From assembly GCF_023715505.1 (NCBI RefSeq), contig NZ_JAMBOH010000002.1, positions 124,001 to 188,000 on the forward strand: a stretch of DNA of 64,000 bases. The letters run 5' to 3'. The notes below the pieces were generated by a model. That model had not been told where the DNA came from. It ran no database searches and worked only from the letters and a program-made list of their open reading frames with translations. A program made the translations under genes and the position numbers. Positions 53,465 to 61,443 of the stretch are shown here, piece by piece; positions within the stretch are counted from its first letter, which is position 1; each line of letters starts with the position of its first letter. Source of the stretch: Neobacillus cucumis (lineage in GTDB: Bacteria; Bacillota; Bacilli; Bacillales_B; DSM-18226).

Positions 53465-54772
53465 ATGTTAAAAAGAAAAAAGATTTTGGCCGTATTATCA
53501 AGTGCTGCACTCGTTGCAGGAATTTTAGCTGGCTGCAGCAGTAAAACAGATGGAAACGGCGATTCAAGTTCAAAAGAAGTAACATTAAAACTTTCCATTG
53601 GAAATACAGCCGTCTTGGATGGAATTAAAGCCGTTTCTGCAGATATTGAAAAAAAATACCATATCAAAACCGAGATTGAAACTACCCCGACAGGTGGGGA
53701 AGGGGACAATCTTGTCAAAACACGTTTGGCTACTGGTGATATGAGTGATTTGCTTGTTTATAATTCAGGCTCTCTTTTGCAAGCGATTAATCCTGAGAAA
53801 AACTTTGTTGACTTGACCAATGAACCATTTATGGATAATGTTATGGATCTGTTTAAGAAAACGGTTACAGTCAATGGTAAAGTGTTCGGTGTTCCATCAG
53901 GGAATACCTCGGCTGGCGGCTGGTTGTATAACAAAAAGGTATATGCTGAACTAGGTCTTTCAGTTCCAAAAACCTGGGACGAATTAATGGCTAATAATGA
54001 GAAAATAAAAGCTGCGGGTAAAACGGCCGTTATTGGTACGTATAAAACAGACTGGACAACTCAGCTTATCTACCTTGCTGATAACTATAATGTCCTAGCG
54101 CAAGAACCGGATTTTGCTGAAAAATATACAGCTAACAAGGCTAAAATTGCCGATACCCCAGCTGCGTTTAGAAGTTTTGAAAAATTGGCGGAAGTGTACA
54201 AGAGGGGCTTTTTGAACAAAGATTTTAAAGCTACTACCTATGAGCAAGGGGTGAAAATGCTTGCGGAGGGTACTGGTGCACACTATCCTATGCTCTCATC
54301 AGCTCTCATTGCCATTGCAAAAAATTATCCTGATAAACTGAATGACATCGGCTTTTTCCCGCAGCCTAGTGATAATACAGAACAAAATGGAATTACAGTT
54401 TGGATGCCAGGAGCCGTGTATATTTACAAAGAAGGTAAAAATGTAGAGGCCGCAAAAAAATGGGTATCCTATTTTGTCTCCCCAGAGGGCGTGAAGACGT
54501 ACCTTGAAAACATGAACCCAGAAGGTCCACTTGTTATTAAAGATGCAAAGATGCCAGACAATATTATGCCTGCTGTTAAGGATATGCTGCCGTTCTTTGA
54601 ATCTGGAAAAACAAATCTTGCACTAGAATTTCTTAGCCCCATAAAAGGACCAAGCTTACCACAAATCACAACGGAAGTAGGCAGTGGAATTTCCTCGGCG
54701 AAAAAAGGTGCGGAACAATATGATAAAGATGTAGAAAAGCAAGCCAAACAGCTAGGTCTTAAAGGCTGGTAA
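53465..54772 (+). CDS. Second sugar ABC importer solute-binding lipoprotein
   Basis: A 435-residue lipoprotein with lipobox LAGC (Cys23) and a CUT1-type binding fold (LVKTRLATGDMSDLLVYNSG, VPSGNTSAGGWLYNKKVY, YFVSPEGVKTYLENM). AGGGGGAAAAG precedes the ATG. It is the first gene of a three-gene importer placed after the third hydrolase gene, so the cargo is probably the esterified sugar handled by those enzymes. Confidence 0.9.
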   Translation: MLKRKKILAVLSSAALVAGILAGCSSKTDGNGDSSSKEVTLKLSIGNTAVLDGIKAVSADIEKKYHIKTEIETTPTGGEGDNLVKTRLATGDMSDLLVYNSGSLLQAINPEKNFVDLTNEPFMDNVMDLFKKTVTVNGKVFGVPSGNTSAGGWLYNKKVYAELGLSVPKTWDELMANNEKIKAAGKTAVIGTYKTDWTTQLIYLADNYNVLAQEPDFAEKYTANKAKIADTPAAFRSFEKLAEVYKRGFLNKDFKATTYEQGVKMLAEGTGAHYPMLSSALIAIAKNYPDKLNDIGFFPQPSDNTEQNGITVWMPGAVYIYKEGKNVEAAKKWVSYFVSPEGVKTYLENMNPEGPLVIKDAKMPDNIMPAVKDMLPFFESGKTNLALEFLSPIKGPSLPQITTEVGSGISSAKKGAEQYDKDVEKQAKQLGLKGW

Positions 54773-54788
54773 ATAAAAAGTGAGGAAA

Positions 54789-54819
54789 ATTGGCTCTGTT
54801 ATATTTTTGCAGGGCCAAT
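54789..54819 (+). other. Intercistronic hairpin in the second importer operon
   Basis: ATTGGCTCTG pairs with CAGGGCCAAT (one mismatch-type pair) around a T-rich loop, followed by a short T stretch. It sits between binding-protein and permease genes, as in the first importer operon. Confidence 0.55.
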
Positions 54820-54849
54820 CTTTCTAATAATATGGGAGGAGATAGAGAA

Positions 54850-55716
54850 ATGAATAGGAGCTTAAGTCAAACTTATACCTACTTATTTTTAGTGCCTGCA
54901 GGTATTATCTATTTTGTCTTTTTCTTGCTGCCAACGATTATGTCATTATTTTTCAGTATGACATGGTGGTCATTAACAGATTGGAAATTTATAGGTTTAG
55001 AAAACTTTAAAACTTTTTTCACAGAATCTTCCTTAAATATAGGATTTAAAAACACGATTATTTACGCAGTGGTAACTTGTAGCTTGAAGGTTGTTATTGG
55101 GCTATTGCTTGGGGTATTTTTATGTACTAAAATCCGGACTGTAGGTTTCATTCGATCGATGGTGTTTTTTCCGACGCTTTTAAGTACTATTGCTGTAGGG
55201 ATGGCCTTTACCGTGTTAATGCATCCTTCTCAAGGTTTCATTAACTTGGCACTAAAAACTATTGGAATTGCTGGGCCAGATTGGTTAGGTGACACGAATA
55301 TTGCTCTTTTATCGGTGGCGCTTGTCGATGTTTGGAAGGGAGTAGGAATAGCAACGGTCATATTTATTGCCGGTATAATGTCTATTCCGGAAGAATATTA
55401 TGAGGCTTTAATGATTGATGGTGGGAATGGTTTTCATAAATTTTGGAACATTATTTTACCGTTAAGCCGGCCGGCTATGAATTCAGTCATTATTTTAGCT
55501 TTTATTGGCGGATTGCGTTCATTTGATTTGATTTGGGCAATGACAAAAGGTGGTCCAGGTTTCAGCACGGATTTGATAGCTTCTATTATATATAAGCAAT
55601 ACCAAGGCGGCTTTTATGGTTTATCCACAGCCGGAAATGTTATTTTATTTGTAGTTGTTTCTGCTTTAGCGTTCCCTCTATATGCCTTCTTAAATAAAAA
55701 AGAGGTGGATTTATAA
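54850..55716 (+). CDS. Second sugar ABC importer permease (MalF type)
   Basis: A 288-residue permease with six membrane segments and the EAA loop YEALMIDGGNGFHKFWNIILP. ATG 54850 is chosen because GGGAGGAG lies upstream; a frame from 54790 runs through the hairpin and lacks a ribosome site. It abuts the MalG-type partner with no gap. Confidence 0.9.
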   Translation: MNRSLSQTYTYLFLVPAGIIYFVFFLLPTIMSLFFSMTWWSLTDWKFIGLENFKTFFTESSLNIGFKNTIIYAVVTCSLKVVIGLLLGVFLCTKIRTVGFIRSMVFFPTLLSTIAVGMAFTVLMHPSQGFINLALKTIGIAGPDWLGDTNIALLSVALVDVWKGVGIATVIFIAGIMSIPEEYYEALMIDGGNGFHKFWNIILPLSRPAMNSVIILAFIGGLRSFDLIWAMTKGGPGFSTDLIASIIYKQYQGGFYGLSTAGNVILFVVVSALAFPLYAFLNKKEVDL

Positions 55717-56607
55717 ATGAGTAAAATAGCCGAACAAACTGCTGCGTCACCAGTTGCCTTTATTGAAAATAGAAAGTTTAGTAGTAAAAGCATAAAAAAA
55801 ATTATTACTGAAACTATTGCAGTCCTTCTAACACTAATCATTTTTGGAATACCTTTCTACTTCGTTATGATCAATGCAGTAAAAAATACACAGGAATCCT
55901 CCCTGTTAAATATGAGTTGGCCTTCTTCTTTCCACTTAGTAGAAAATATGAAAGAGGTCCTGGCAGCTCAGAATAACATGATGCAGCACGCATTTGTAAA
56001 CAGTATTTTGATCACTGGATTTTCCATCGTAATTTTGATTTTGGCAGGTTCGATGGCGGGATATGTATTACATCGGAAAGTAACAAAGTTAACACCATTC
56101 TTCGATTTTTTAATCTTAACAGGATTAATCATTCCTCCAGCCATTGTACCCACGATTTGGGTGTTGAATGGAATTGGATTGTTTAAAACAATGCCAGGGA
56201 TTGTCTTGGTCGAAGTTGCTCTACACCTTCCGTTTACTATTTTACTTTATAAAGGCTTTATGGCAACCATTCCAAAACAGCTTGATGAAGCAGCATTAAT
56301 CGATGGATGTGGGAAGTTTAAGTTGTTTTTTAAGATTATCTTTCCACTATTAAAGCCTGTATCAGCAACTGTCATCGTGTTGACCGCCGTTGGAATATAC
56401 AATGATTTTGTTAATCCGCTTTATTTTTACCCAGGTTCTGAAAATGCAACTTTACAGCTTACACTTTATAATTTTTCTAGTATGTTTAACACTCAGTGGA
56501 ACTTATTATTTACCAATATATTGTTGATTTCGATTCCACCATTAATCTTGTTTATCATTTTCAACAAAAAGATTGTAGCAGGTATGACAGCCGGTTCAAT
56601 AAAGTAA
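55717..56607 (+). CDS. Second sugar ABC importer permease (MalG type)
   Basis: A 296-residue CUT1 permease with a longer cytoplasmic N terminus, six membrane segments and the EAA loop DEAALIDGCGKFKLFFKIIFP. It starts directly at the end of its partner gene. No ATPase gene follows; the operon ends with a terminator. Confidence 0.9.
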   Translation: MSKIAEQTAASPVAFIENRKFSSKSIKKIITETIAVLLTLIIFGIPFYFVMINAVKNTQESSLLNMSWPSSFHLVENMKEVLAAQNNMMQHAFVNSILITGFSIVILILAGSMAGYVLHRKVTKLTPFFDFLILTGLIIPPAIVPTIWVLNGIGLFKTMPGIVLVEVALHLPFTILLYKGFMATIPKQLDEAALIDGCGKFKLFFKIIFPLLKPVSATVIVLTAVGIYNDFVNPLYFYPGSENATLQLTLYNFSSMFNTQWNLLFTNILLISIPPLILFIIFNKKIVAGMTAGSIK

Positions 56608-56661
56608 CATATCAATTGTTTTAGAAGCTTTTTATCCGTAACCATATTAATAGAAATGAAA

Positions 56662-56705
56662 AGAAATAAGAAAACAGATATTATCCGTTTTCTTATTTCT
56701 TTATT
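56662..56705. terminator. Terminator of the second importer operon
   Basis: AGAAATAAGAAAAC pairs perfectly with GTTTTCTTATTTCT around a short loop and ends in T-rich sequence. It lies between the importer operon and the convergent PhyH gene. Confidence 0.85.
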
Positions 56706-56754
56706 CTATTTGAAATTATAAGTTTTTTTATGTTTATTAAAAAGTAATATTGAA

Positions 56755-57547
56755 TTAGCCCTCTTTGGATAATAGTGGAAATATGCCGCCCTTGAGCGGT
56801 GCATCTTTATCTAATCCCAAGTCAGAAGTTATGGGATGGGGTTTATTGTTATAGGTCGTACCATCGGGCATAAAAATCATAACAAATGCTCTACGTGGTT
56901 TATTTGTATTATTTGCAAAAGCATAGTGGAATGTTAAACCATTATGAAAAGTACAGCTTCCAGCCTTCATTTTAACAATAACAGGTTTTTTATTCTCTAA
57001 ACCAGTGTCTTTTGCATATTCGAGAAGATCCTCGGGGTCGGCTAAATTAATTGGTTTAAGCTGTCCAGCTTTTTGAGATTTAGGCAGGAACATCATACAA
57101 CCATTGTGTTCGTCCACATCATAGTGCAATCCAAATAGAGATTGTTTTTTCTGCCACATCTTTATTCATTGGCCAATAAGGGAAATCCTGATGCCATGGA
57201 GTTGGTTTCGAATCTCCTGGCATTTTTAATAATGCTTGATCATGAAATAATCTTATCCCATTTGACCCAGTTAATTGGAGGGCTAAATTTGAGAATCGTG
57301 GGTTGAAAACAAATTTTGCCATTCCTCCATGGTCTCGCCACGTATTGACTCGTTGGTTAAGTACCCGATAGTAAGCTCCTCCTTTCGTATCGGTTTGAAT
57401 AGATAAACCATTGCTAGCGGCCATTACTTCTTCTAAATGAGTTCTAAGTTCAAGAAGCTCTTCTTGGGTTATGACATCGTCAACTTGTACAAAGCCATTC
57501 TCACGATAAAACTCAATTTTTTCTTTTGTAAGAAGATTTTCTTCCAT
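56755..57547 (-). pseudogene. Frameshifted phytanoyl-CoA dioxygenase (PhyH) family gene
   Basis: Two overlapping frames, 57547-57119 and 57159-56755, together make one full-length Fe(II)/2-oxoglutarate dioxygenase. The first holds the HxD metal motif (TPWHQDFPYWP) and stops after TISIWIAL; the second resumes at DVDEHNGCMMFLP and carries the distal His and Arg (GLTFHYAFANN, KPRRAF). The frame is lost at 57119-57122, where GCACTA-TGATGTG would read ALDDVDEHNG if one GAT-repeat unit had not lost two bases. All catalytic residues are otherwise intact, so the lesion is recent or a sequencing error. AGGAGGG precedes the ATG. It is divergent from the second AraC gene. Confidence 0.8.
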
Positions 57548-57673
57548 TCACAATCCCTCCTAAAATTAAGTTCCTACGAGTAAGTTTAATGGATTAATGG
57601 GATGATCGTCTTGGAAAATCTGCCATAATAATTGGCTGATATACTATAAAAAAGAAAAGGGAAGGAGTTTTAA

Positions 57674-58558
57674 ATGAAACGTTTAAAGGCCGAGTATTTT
57701 TTTGAAAATGAAAAATTTCATTTTTTTATATCAACTTATACAATAAAGCGTAATGAGAATATTGAACCTCATACCCATGAATTCTTTGAGTTAGTCTATG
57801 TTTTTGAGGGAGAGGGTGAACATTGGTATGAGGGATTTGTGTATCCCATAAAAGAGGGCGATGCATTTATTATTGAACCTGGAAAAATACACGGATTTCA
57901 AGTGGGAAAAGATACTAATCTAAAAGTGTTTAATGTACTATTCCAACTGGAATTATTGAAAAAGGAATTGCAATCACTAGTGGGTGAGGATTCCTTCTTA
58001 TCTATTTTTTACGTTGAACCATTTCTAAGGGAATTTGCTCAGTTTAATAATCACTTAGTATTGGAACCATCCGAGCAAACTGAAATGAAATTGCAGCTTC
58101 AAAGTATCGCTCATGAATATAACAACAAGGAATTTGGTTACCAATTATTAGTCAAAACCCGTATGATAGAATTATTTATCTTTTTAAGCCGTTGGAATCA
58201 AAAGCGTTTAAATCCTCTTTTTTTTCGCCAAAATGACCACACAAAGGCTGTAAACCTGATTTGTAAATTTATTAATACTCACTACAATGTACCTTTATCC
58301 CTTGAGCAAGTATGCAAATTGTCCGGTATGAGTAAATCGAATTTTACTGCAAAATTTAAACAGATCGTCGGTAAAACATTTGTTGAATACCGAAATGATA
58401 TCCGTATAAAAGCAGCCATGGAGTTTTTACTTCATTCAAACGACACAATTCTCTCCATTGCTAATAAAGTTGGGTTTGATGATGTGAGTTATTTCAATCG
58501 TACATTTAAGGAATTTACAAAGATGTCACCATCATTGTACCGAAAAAAAATAAGATAA
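57674..58558 (+). CDS. AraC-family regulator with cupin sensor domain, second copy
   Basis: A 294-residue paralogue of the regulator at 50774: N-terminal cupin (EPHTHEFFELVYVFEGEGEH) and C-terminal AraC HTH pair (LSLEQVCKLSGMSKSNFTAKF, ILSIANKVGFDDVSYFNRTFK). GAAGGAG lies at normal distance from the ATG. It is divergent from the PhyH-type gene and probably controls it. Confidence 0.88.
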   Translation: MKRLKAEYFFENEKFHFFISTYTIKRNENIEPHTHEFFELVYVFEGEGEHWYEGFVYPIKEGDAFIIEPGKIHGFQVGKDTNLKVFNVLFQLELLKKELQSLVGEDSFLSIFYVEPFLREFAQFNNHLVLEPSEQTEMKLQLQSIAHEYNNKEFGYQLLVKTRMIELFIFLSRWNQKRLNPLFFRQNDHTKAVNLICKFINTHYNVPLSLEQVCKLSGMSKSNFTAKFKQIVGKTFVEYRNDIRIKAAMEFLLHSNDTILSIANKVGFDDVSYFNRTFKEFTKMSPSLYRKKIR

Positions 58559-58580
58559 TGCTCCGTTAGAAAACAAAAAT

Positions 58581-58625
58581 AAAAGGCGACATCCGTTCAA
58601 ATTGAACAAGAGTTGCCTTTTAGCG
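58581..58625 (+). terminator. Terminator after the second AraC gene
   Basis: AAAAGGCGAC pairs with GTTGCCTTTT (with a G-T pair) and encloses a second perfect hairpin (GTTCAA/TTGAAC). The T run is short. Confidence 0.65.
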
Positions 58626-58813
58626 TTATTTTGTTGTCTGAAAATGGGGGGTAAAACCAGGGAAGCTTTCTTTTAATTTAGAATTGTAAACTGTCCGTAA
58701 GTATTTTTTGCATTTTATCACTAAAAACTATAATATCAACAATTCCAATTTGAGTTTCTTTTGTTGGAGTAAATTGGTAGATTGATTATTGTTCTAGTAC
58801 ATGTTACTATAAG

Positions 58814-58832
58814 GTCACATGAAACATGTGAC
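58814..58832. promoter_or_regulatory. Palindromic operator of the ArsR-type gene
   Basis: GTCACATG-AAA-CATGTGAC is a perfect inverted repeat directly after a TATAAG -10-like hexamer (58808-58813), so a repressor here would block transcription. A related half-site GTTCACAT follows at 58838-58845. The remaining bases of 58626-58880 show no gene. Confidence 0.6.
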
Positions 58833-58880
58833 TATATGTTCACATAAGATTCAGGTATATCTATAGAAGGGATATTTTGT

Positions 58881-59675
58881 ATGGAAGACGAACTTTCCAC
58901 ACTTTTTAAAGCATTAGGACATCCCATTCGCAGGCGAATTCTTGATATTCTGAAGGATTCGCCTAAAACAACAGGCGAGCTTGACGATTATTTTCCGGAA
59001 GTTACAAGGTATGCAATCATGAAGCATTTATCATTACTTGAGGAAGGGAACTTAGTCATAGTGAGGCGTGAAGGAAAATACCGACGCAATTTTCTCAACG
59101 CAGTTCCACTCCAAAAGATGCATAACCGATGGATCGGAAAATATATGGAATCAGCTGCCAATTCACTGCTAAATTTGCAAGCAGTCGTTGAAAACAAAGG
59201 AGGAGATTTTAGAATGAAAGCAACAGAACAAAACACAAGCCGAGTTTTTAAAATTGAACAAGAGGTATTAATTAATGCTCCGCGTGAACAAGTATTCAAA
59301 GCATTAACAGAACAGGCTGGTGATTGGTGGGAGTTCCGTTTAGCACCAAAAGGGGAATCGTCGCAATTCACATTTAGCCCAGTACCAGGGGGACAATTCA
59401 TCGAAAAATGGGGTGAAAATCAGGGAGCTGTATGGGGCAATGTTTACTATGTGAACGTACCAGAAGAAATCCGCCTCCATGGTCATTTAGGAATGCAAGG
59501 AGCCGTAAACAGTTCCTATACTTATCGTCTTATTGAGAAGGAAGGATCGACATTGCTGCAACTTTCCCATCATGCATCTGGCATCATTCGCGAAAACTGG
59601 GAACAAGAACACTCAGAAGGGTGGAAATATCTTTTAGGCACCTTGTTGAAAAATTATGTAGAACAAAATCAATAA
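58881..59675 (+). CDS. ArsR-family HTH fused to an SRPBCC (AHSA1-like) domain
   Basis: Residues 1-100 form a winged helix of the ArsR type ([27 protein letters not shown], then [16 protein letters not shown]) without metal-binding cysteines; residues 115-264 form an SRPBCC hydrophobic-pocket domain ([36 protein letters not shown]). Between them an in-frame ATG at 59214 is preceded by AAAGGAGGAG at nine bases, so the SRPBCC part ([10 protein letters not shown]...) can also be made alone. The gene probably regulates itself through the palindrome upstream and responds to a small hydrophobic ligand. Confidence 0.85.
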   Translation: MEDELSTLFKALGHPIRRRILDILKDSPKTTGELDDYFPEVTRYAIMKHLSLLEEGNLVIVRREGKYRRNFLNAVPLQKMHNRWIGKYMESAANSLLNLQAVVENKGGDFRMKATEQNTSRVFKIEQEVLINAPREQVFKALTEQAGDWWEFRLAPKGESSQFTFSPVPGGQFIEKWGENQGAVWGNVYYVNVPEEIRLHGHLGMQGAVNSSYTYRLIEKEGSTLLQLSHHASGIIRENWEQEHSEGWKYLLGTLLKNYVEQNQ

Positions 59676-59712
59676 AAAACATCTTAGTTGGTATTGGGAA
59701 GTGAATGAAGTT

Positions 59713-60153
59713 ATGGTAGATGTATTAACAGAAATAAATATCCGCTCTCCTCTTAAACAAGTTACGGAGTATGCAGCTAATCCTGACAATGCCCCAAAAT
59801 GGTATGAAAACATCAAATCAGTAGAATGGCAATCACCAAAACCGTTAGCAATCGGTTCGCAAATTGCTTTCAAAGCCCATTTTTTAGGAAAAGAGCTAGC
59901 CTATATTTACGAAGTTGTTGAATTTGTTCCAAACCATAAGCTCGTGATGAGAACAGCTGACGGACCGTTTCCGATGGAGACCACCTACATTTGGGAATCG
60001 ATTGATAACAATGGAACTAGAATGACACTGAGAAACAGTGGGAATCCAACTGGATTTTCAAAACTGTTTACTCCATTCATAGGCTCGATGATGAAAAAGG
60101 CTAACAAAAAAGACTTAGAAAAAATTAAATATATCCTTGAAAAAAATATGTAG
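59713..60153 (+). CDS. SRPBCC family protein
   Basis: A 146-residue START/polyketide-cyclase-like domain ([40 protein letters not shown]) with a hydrophobic ligand pocket; the ligand is unknown. ATG 59713 has GGGAAGTGA upstream; GTG 59701 is possible. It lies 37 bases after the ArsR-SRPBCC fusion gene and is probably in the same operon, so both may deal with the same hydrophobic compound. Confidence 0.8.
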   Translation: MVDVLTEINIRSPLKQVTEYAANPDNAPKWYENIKSVEWQSPKPLAIGSQIAFKAHFLGKELAYIYEVVEFVPNHKLVMRTADGPFPMETTYIWESIDNNGTRMTLRNSGNPTGFSKLFTPFIGSMMKKANKKDLEKIKYILEKNM

Positions 60154-60173
60154 GGAAAAGGGAGGAACAACGT

Positions 60174-60663
60174 TTGAAAGCTAATGTCCCAGGTTTAGGT
60201 AGGTAAACATGAAGGGTTTGAGGAAGTATTCAGTATTTTTATAGAAGTAGATAAACCGATTGTAGTGGGGCAAGATGACGTGGTTGGCAGGCGGCAGCTC
60301 ATACCTATTTTATCGGGTGAAGTAATTGGAAACGGCTTTAAAGGAAAAGTAATGCCTGGAGGAATTGATAGTCAAATTATTCGTCCGGATGGAAAATGTG
60401 AACTTTCCGCAAGATATGCCATTCAATTAGAGGACGGTGCTTCCATTTATATTGAAAATAATGGAATACGTACTGTTCCGGCAGAATATGCATAGGCGGT
60501 AAAAGCAGGCAATTTCATAGACCCTGAATGATATTACTTTCGAACAGTCCCCATTTTTGAAGTATATGATGAAAGATATAAATGGTTGATTAATCACCCT
60601 TTTATATGTTACGCCACTAGATTACCAGATAAAGTTTTATTAAAGTTCTATAAGGTTTTATAA
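60174..60663 (+). pseudogene. Decayed DUF3237 gene
   Basis: Joined frames give a typical DUF3237 protein: an N-terminal part (FSIFIEVDKPIVVG), then VVGRRQLIPILSGEV, VMPGGIDSQIIRPDGKCEL, SARYAIQLEDGASIYIEN, a final YYFRTVPIFE and W-L-I block. Three lesions are visible: a 4-bp tandem duplication (AGGTAGGT, 60197-60204) shifts the frame after the TTG start at 60174, and in-frame TAG at 60493 and TGA around 60526 interrupt the C-terminal half. GGGAGGAACAACG still precedes the start. It follows the SRPBCC gene by 20 bases and was probably the third gene of that operon. Confidence 0.85.
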
Positions 60664-60676
60664 AGTTTTTATTCTC

Positions 60677-60706
60677 AAAAAAAGAACTGTCCTAAAAAGG
60701 AACAGT
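60677..60706 (-). terminator. Terminator of the gene at 60716
   Basis: On the minus strand ACTGTTCCT and AGGACAGT pair with one bulge around a T-rich loop, followed by TTTTTTT. Confidence 0.8.
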
Positions 60707-60715
60707 ACCAGTCTC

Positions 60716-61189
60716 TTAACCCATCATAAAATCAGAAGCATTTAAACCTGCAACCAATGATTCTCTTGCAAGTTCTAACTCAAGTCTAATGAATAGAAGC
60801 TGTCCATTAAGTTTATCATTCTTACTACTTAACAATATCGCTTGGTTAATATTATTAATCGATTCGTTATTCTTATTTAAGGCCAGTGAAATTCGATTAT
60901 CAGAAAGATTAATCAGTAATTCATTATCTTGGATTTCAGGAGCTACAGGTATATTTGGAAAAAGGGGGTCACTTGGGAGATAAGTATCAAAGGGTAGAGA
61001 TTTAATGGCCAGATAAGACTCTGTAAGACTATCGATCGCATCTTGGTAGAATTGTTCTTTAATCGGATTCGGAGGAAAAGGAAAAGCAGTCAGTTCCCGA
61101 AAAAAGATTAACGCACTTTCTGTATATCGAATGGCTTGTACTGTATAAGCCAAGGCAAATCTGACATTTGTCAACATGTTAGAAGACAT
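60716..61189 (-). CDS. Unrecognised helical protein, 157 residues
   Basis: ATG 61189 has TTAGGAGTG upstream; an in-frame GTG at 61198 overlaps that site. The sequence is soluble and predicted mostly helical, with two helical regions (NVRFALAYTVQAIRYTESAL and QLLFIRLELELARESLV) separated by a Pro-rich loop (AFPFPPNP, LPSDPLFPNIPVAPE). It has no Cys, no signal peptide and no motif known to me. The gene is monocistronic with a terminator and is divergent from the ABC exporter genes. Confidence 0.6.
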   Translation of the reverse strand: MSSNMLTNVRFALAYTVQAIRYTESALIFFRELTAFPFPPNPIKEQFYQDAIDSLTESYLAIKSLPFDTYLPSDPLFPNIPVAPEIQDNELLINLSDNRISLALNKNNESINNINQAILLSSKNDKLNGQLLFIRLELELARESLVAGLNASDFMMG

Positions 61190-61301
61190 ATTCTTCACTC
61201 CTAATTGATGAATTCTATTTAGTGTATGTAATTAAGGCGAGCCCGTAATGGACAAGTAGGTAATTTATAGATCTGTAGTTTCAGTACTCTGTATATATGT
61301 T

Positions 61302-61339
61302 CAACCTCTTTCGCAAATTTAAAGAAAGAGGTTATTTTT
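61302..61339 (+). terminator. Attenuator-like terminator in the exporter leader
   Basis: AACCTCTTTC pairs perfectly with GAAAGAGGTT around an 11-base loop and ends in six T. No plus-strand gene lies just upstream (the neighbouring gene points away), so the hairpin most likely sits in the 5' leader of the ABC exporter mRNA and controls read-through. Confidence 0.65.
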
Positions 61340-61401
61340 TATGTATAAAGCATAATAATCCATGAAAGATGATGGGGAAATCCATTGTGATTGTATGTAA
61401 G

Positions 61402-61415
61402 TTAGGATATCCTAA
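61402..61415. promoter_or_regulatory. 14-bp perfect palindrome before the exporter ribosome site
   Basis: TTAGGATATCCTAA is a perfect dyad, and GGATAT also pairs with ATATCC at 61418-61423 ahead of TTTTT, giving a second weak hairpin just before the ribosome site. It may be an operator or part of RNA-level control. Confidence 0.4.
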
Positions 61416-61443
61416 GCATATCCTTTTTGAAGGAGCGGTGACG

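Noticed and set aside
60629..60672. Repeated ATAAAGTTTTAT units at the end of the DUF3237 pseudogene
   Set aside because: Only two imperfect units in AT-rich sequence; they overlap the decayed coding end and show no repeat array.
61296..61364. 22-codon frame crossing the exporter leader hairpin, considered as a BmrB-like leader peptide
   Set aside because: No ribosome site precedes its ATG, so I cannot support translation.
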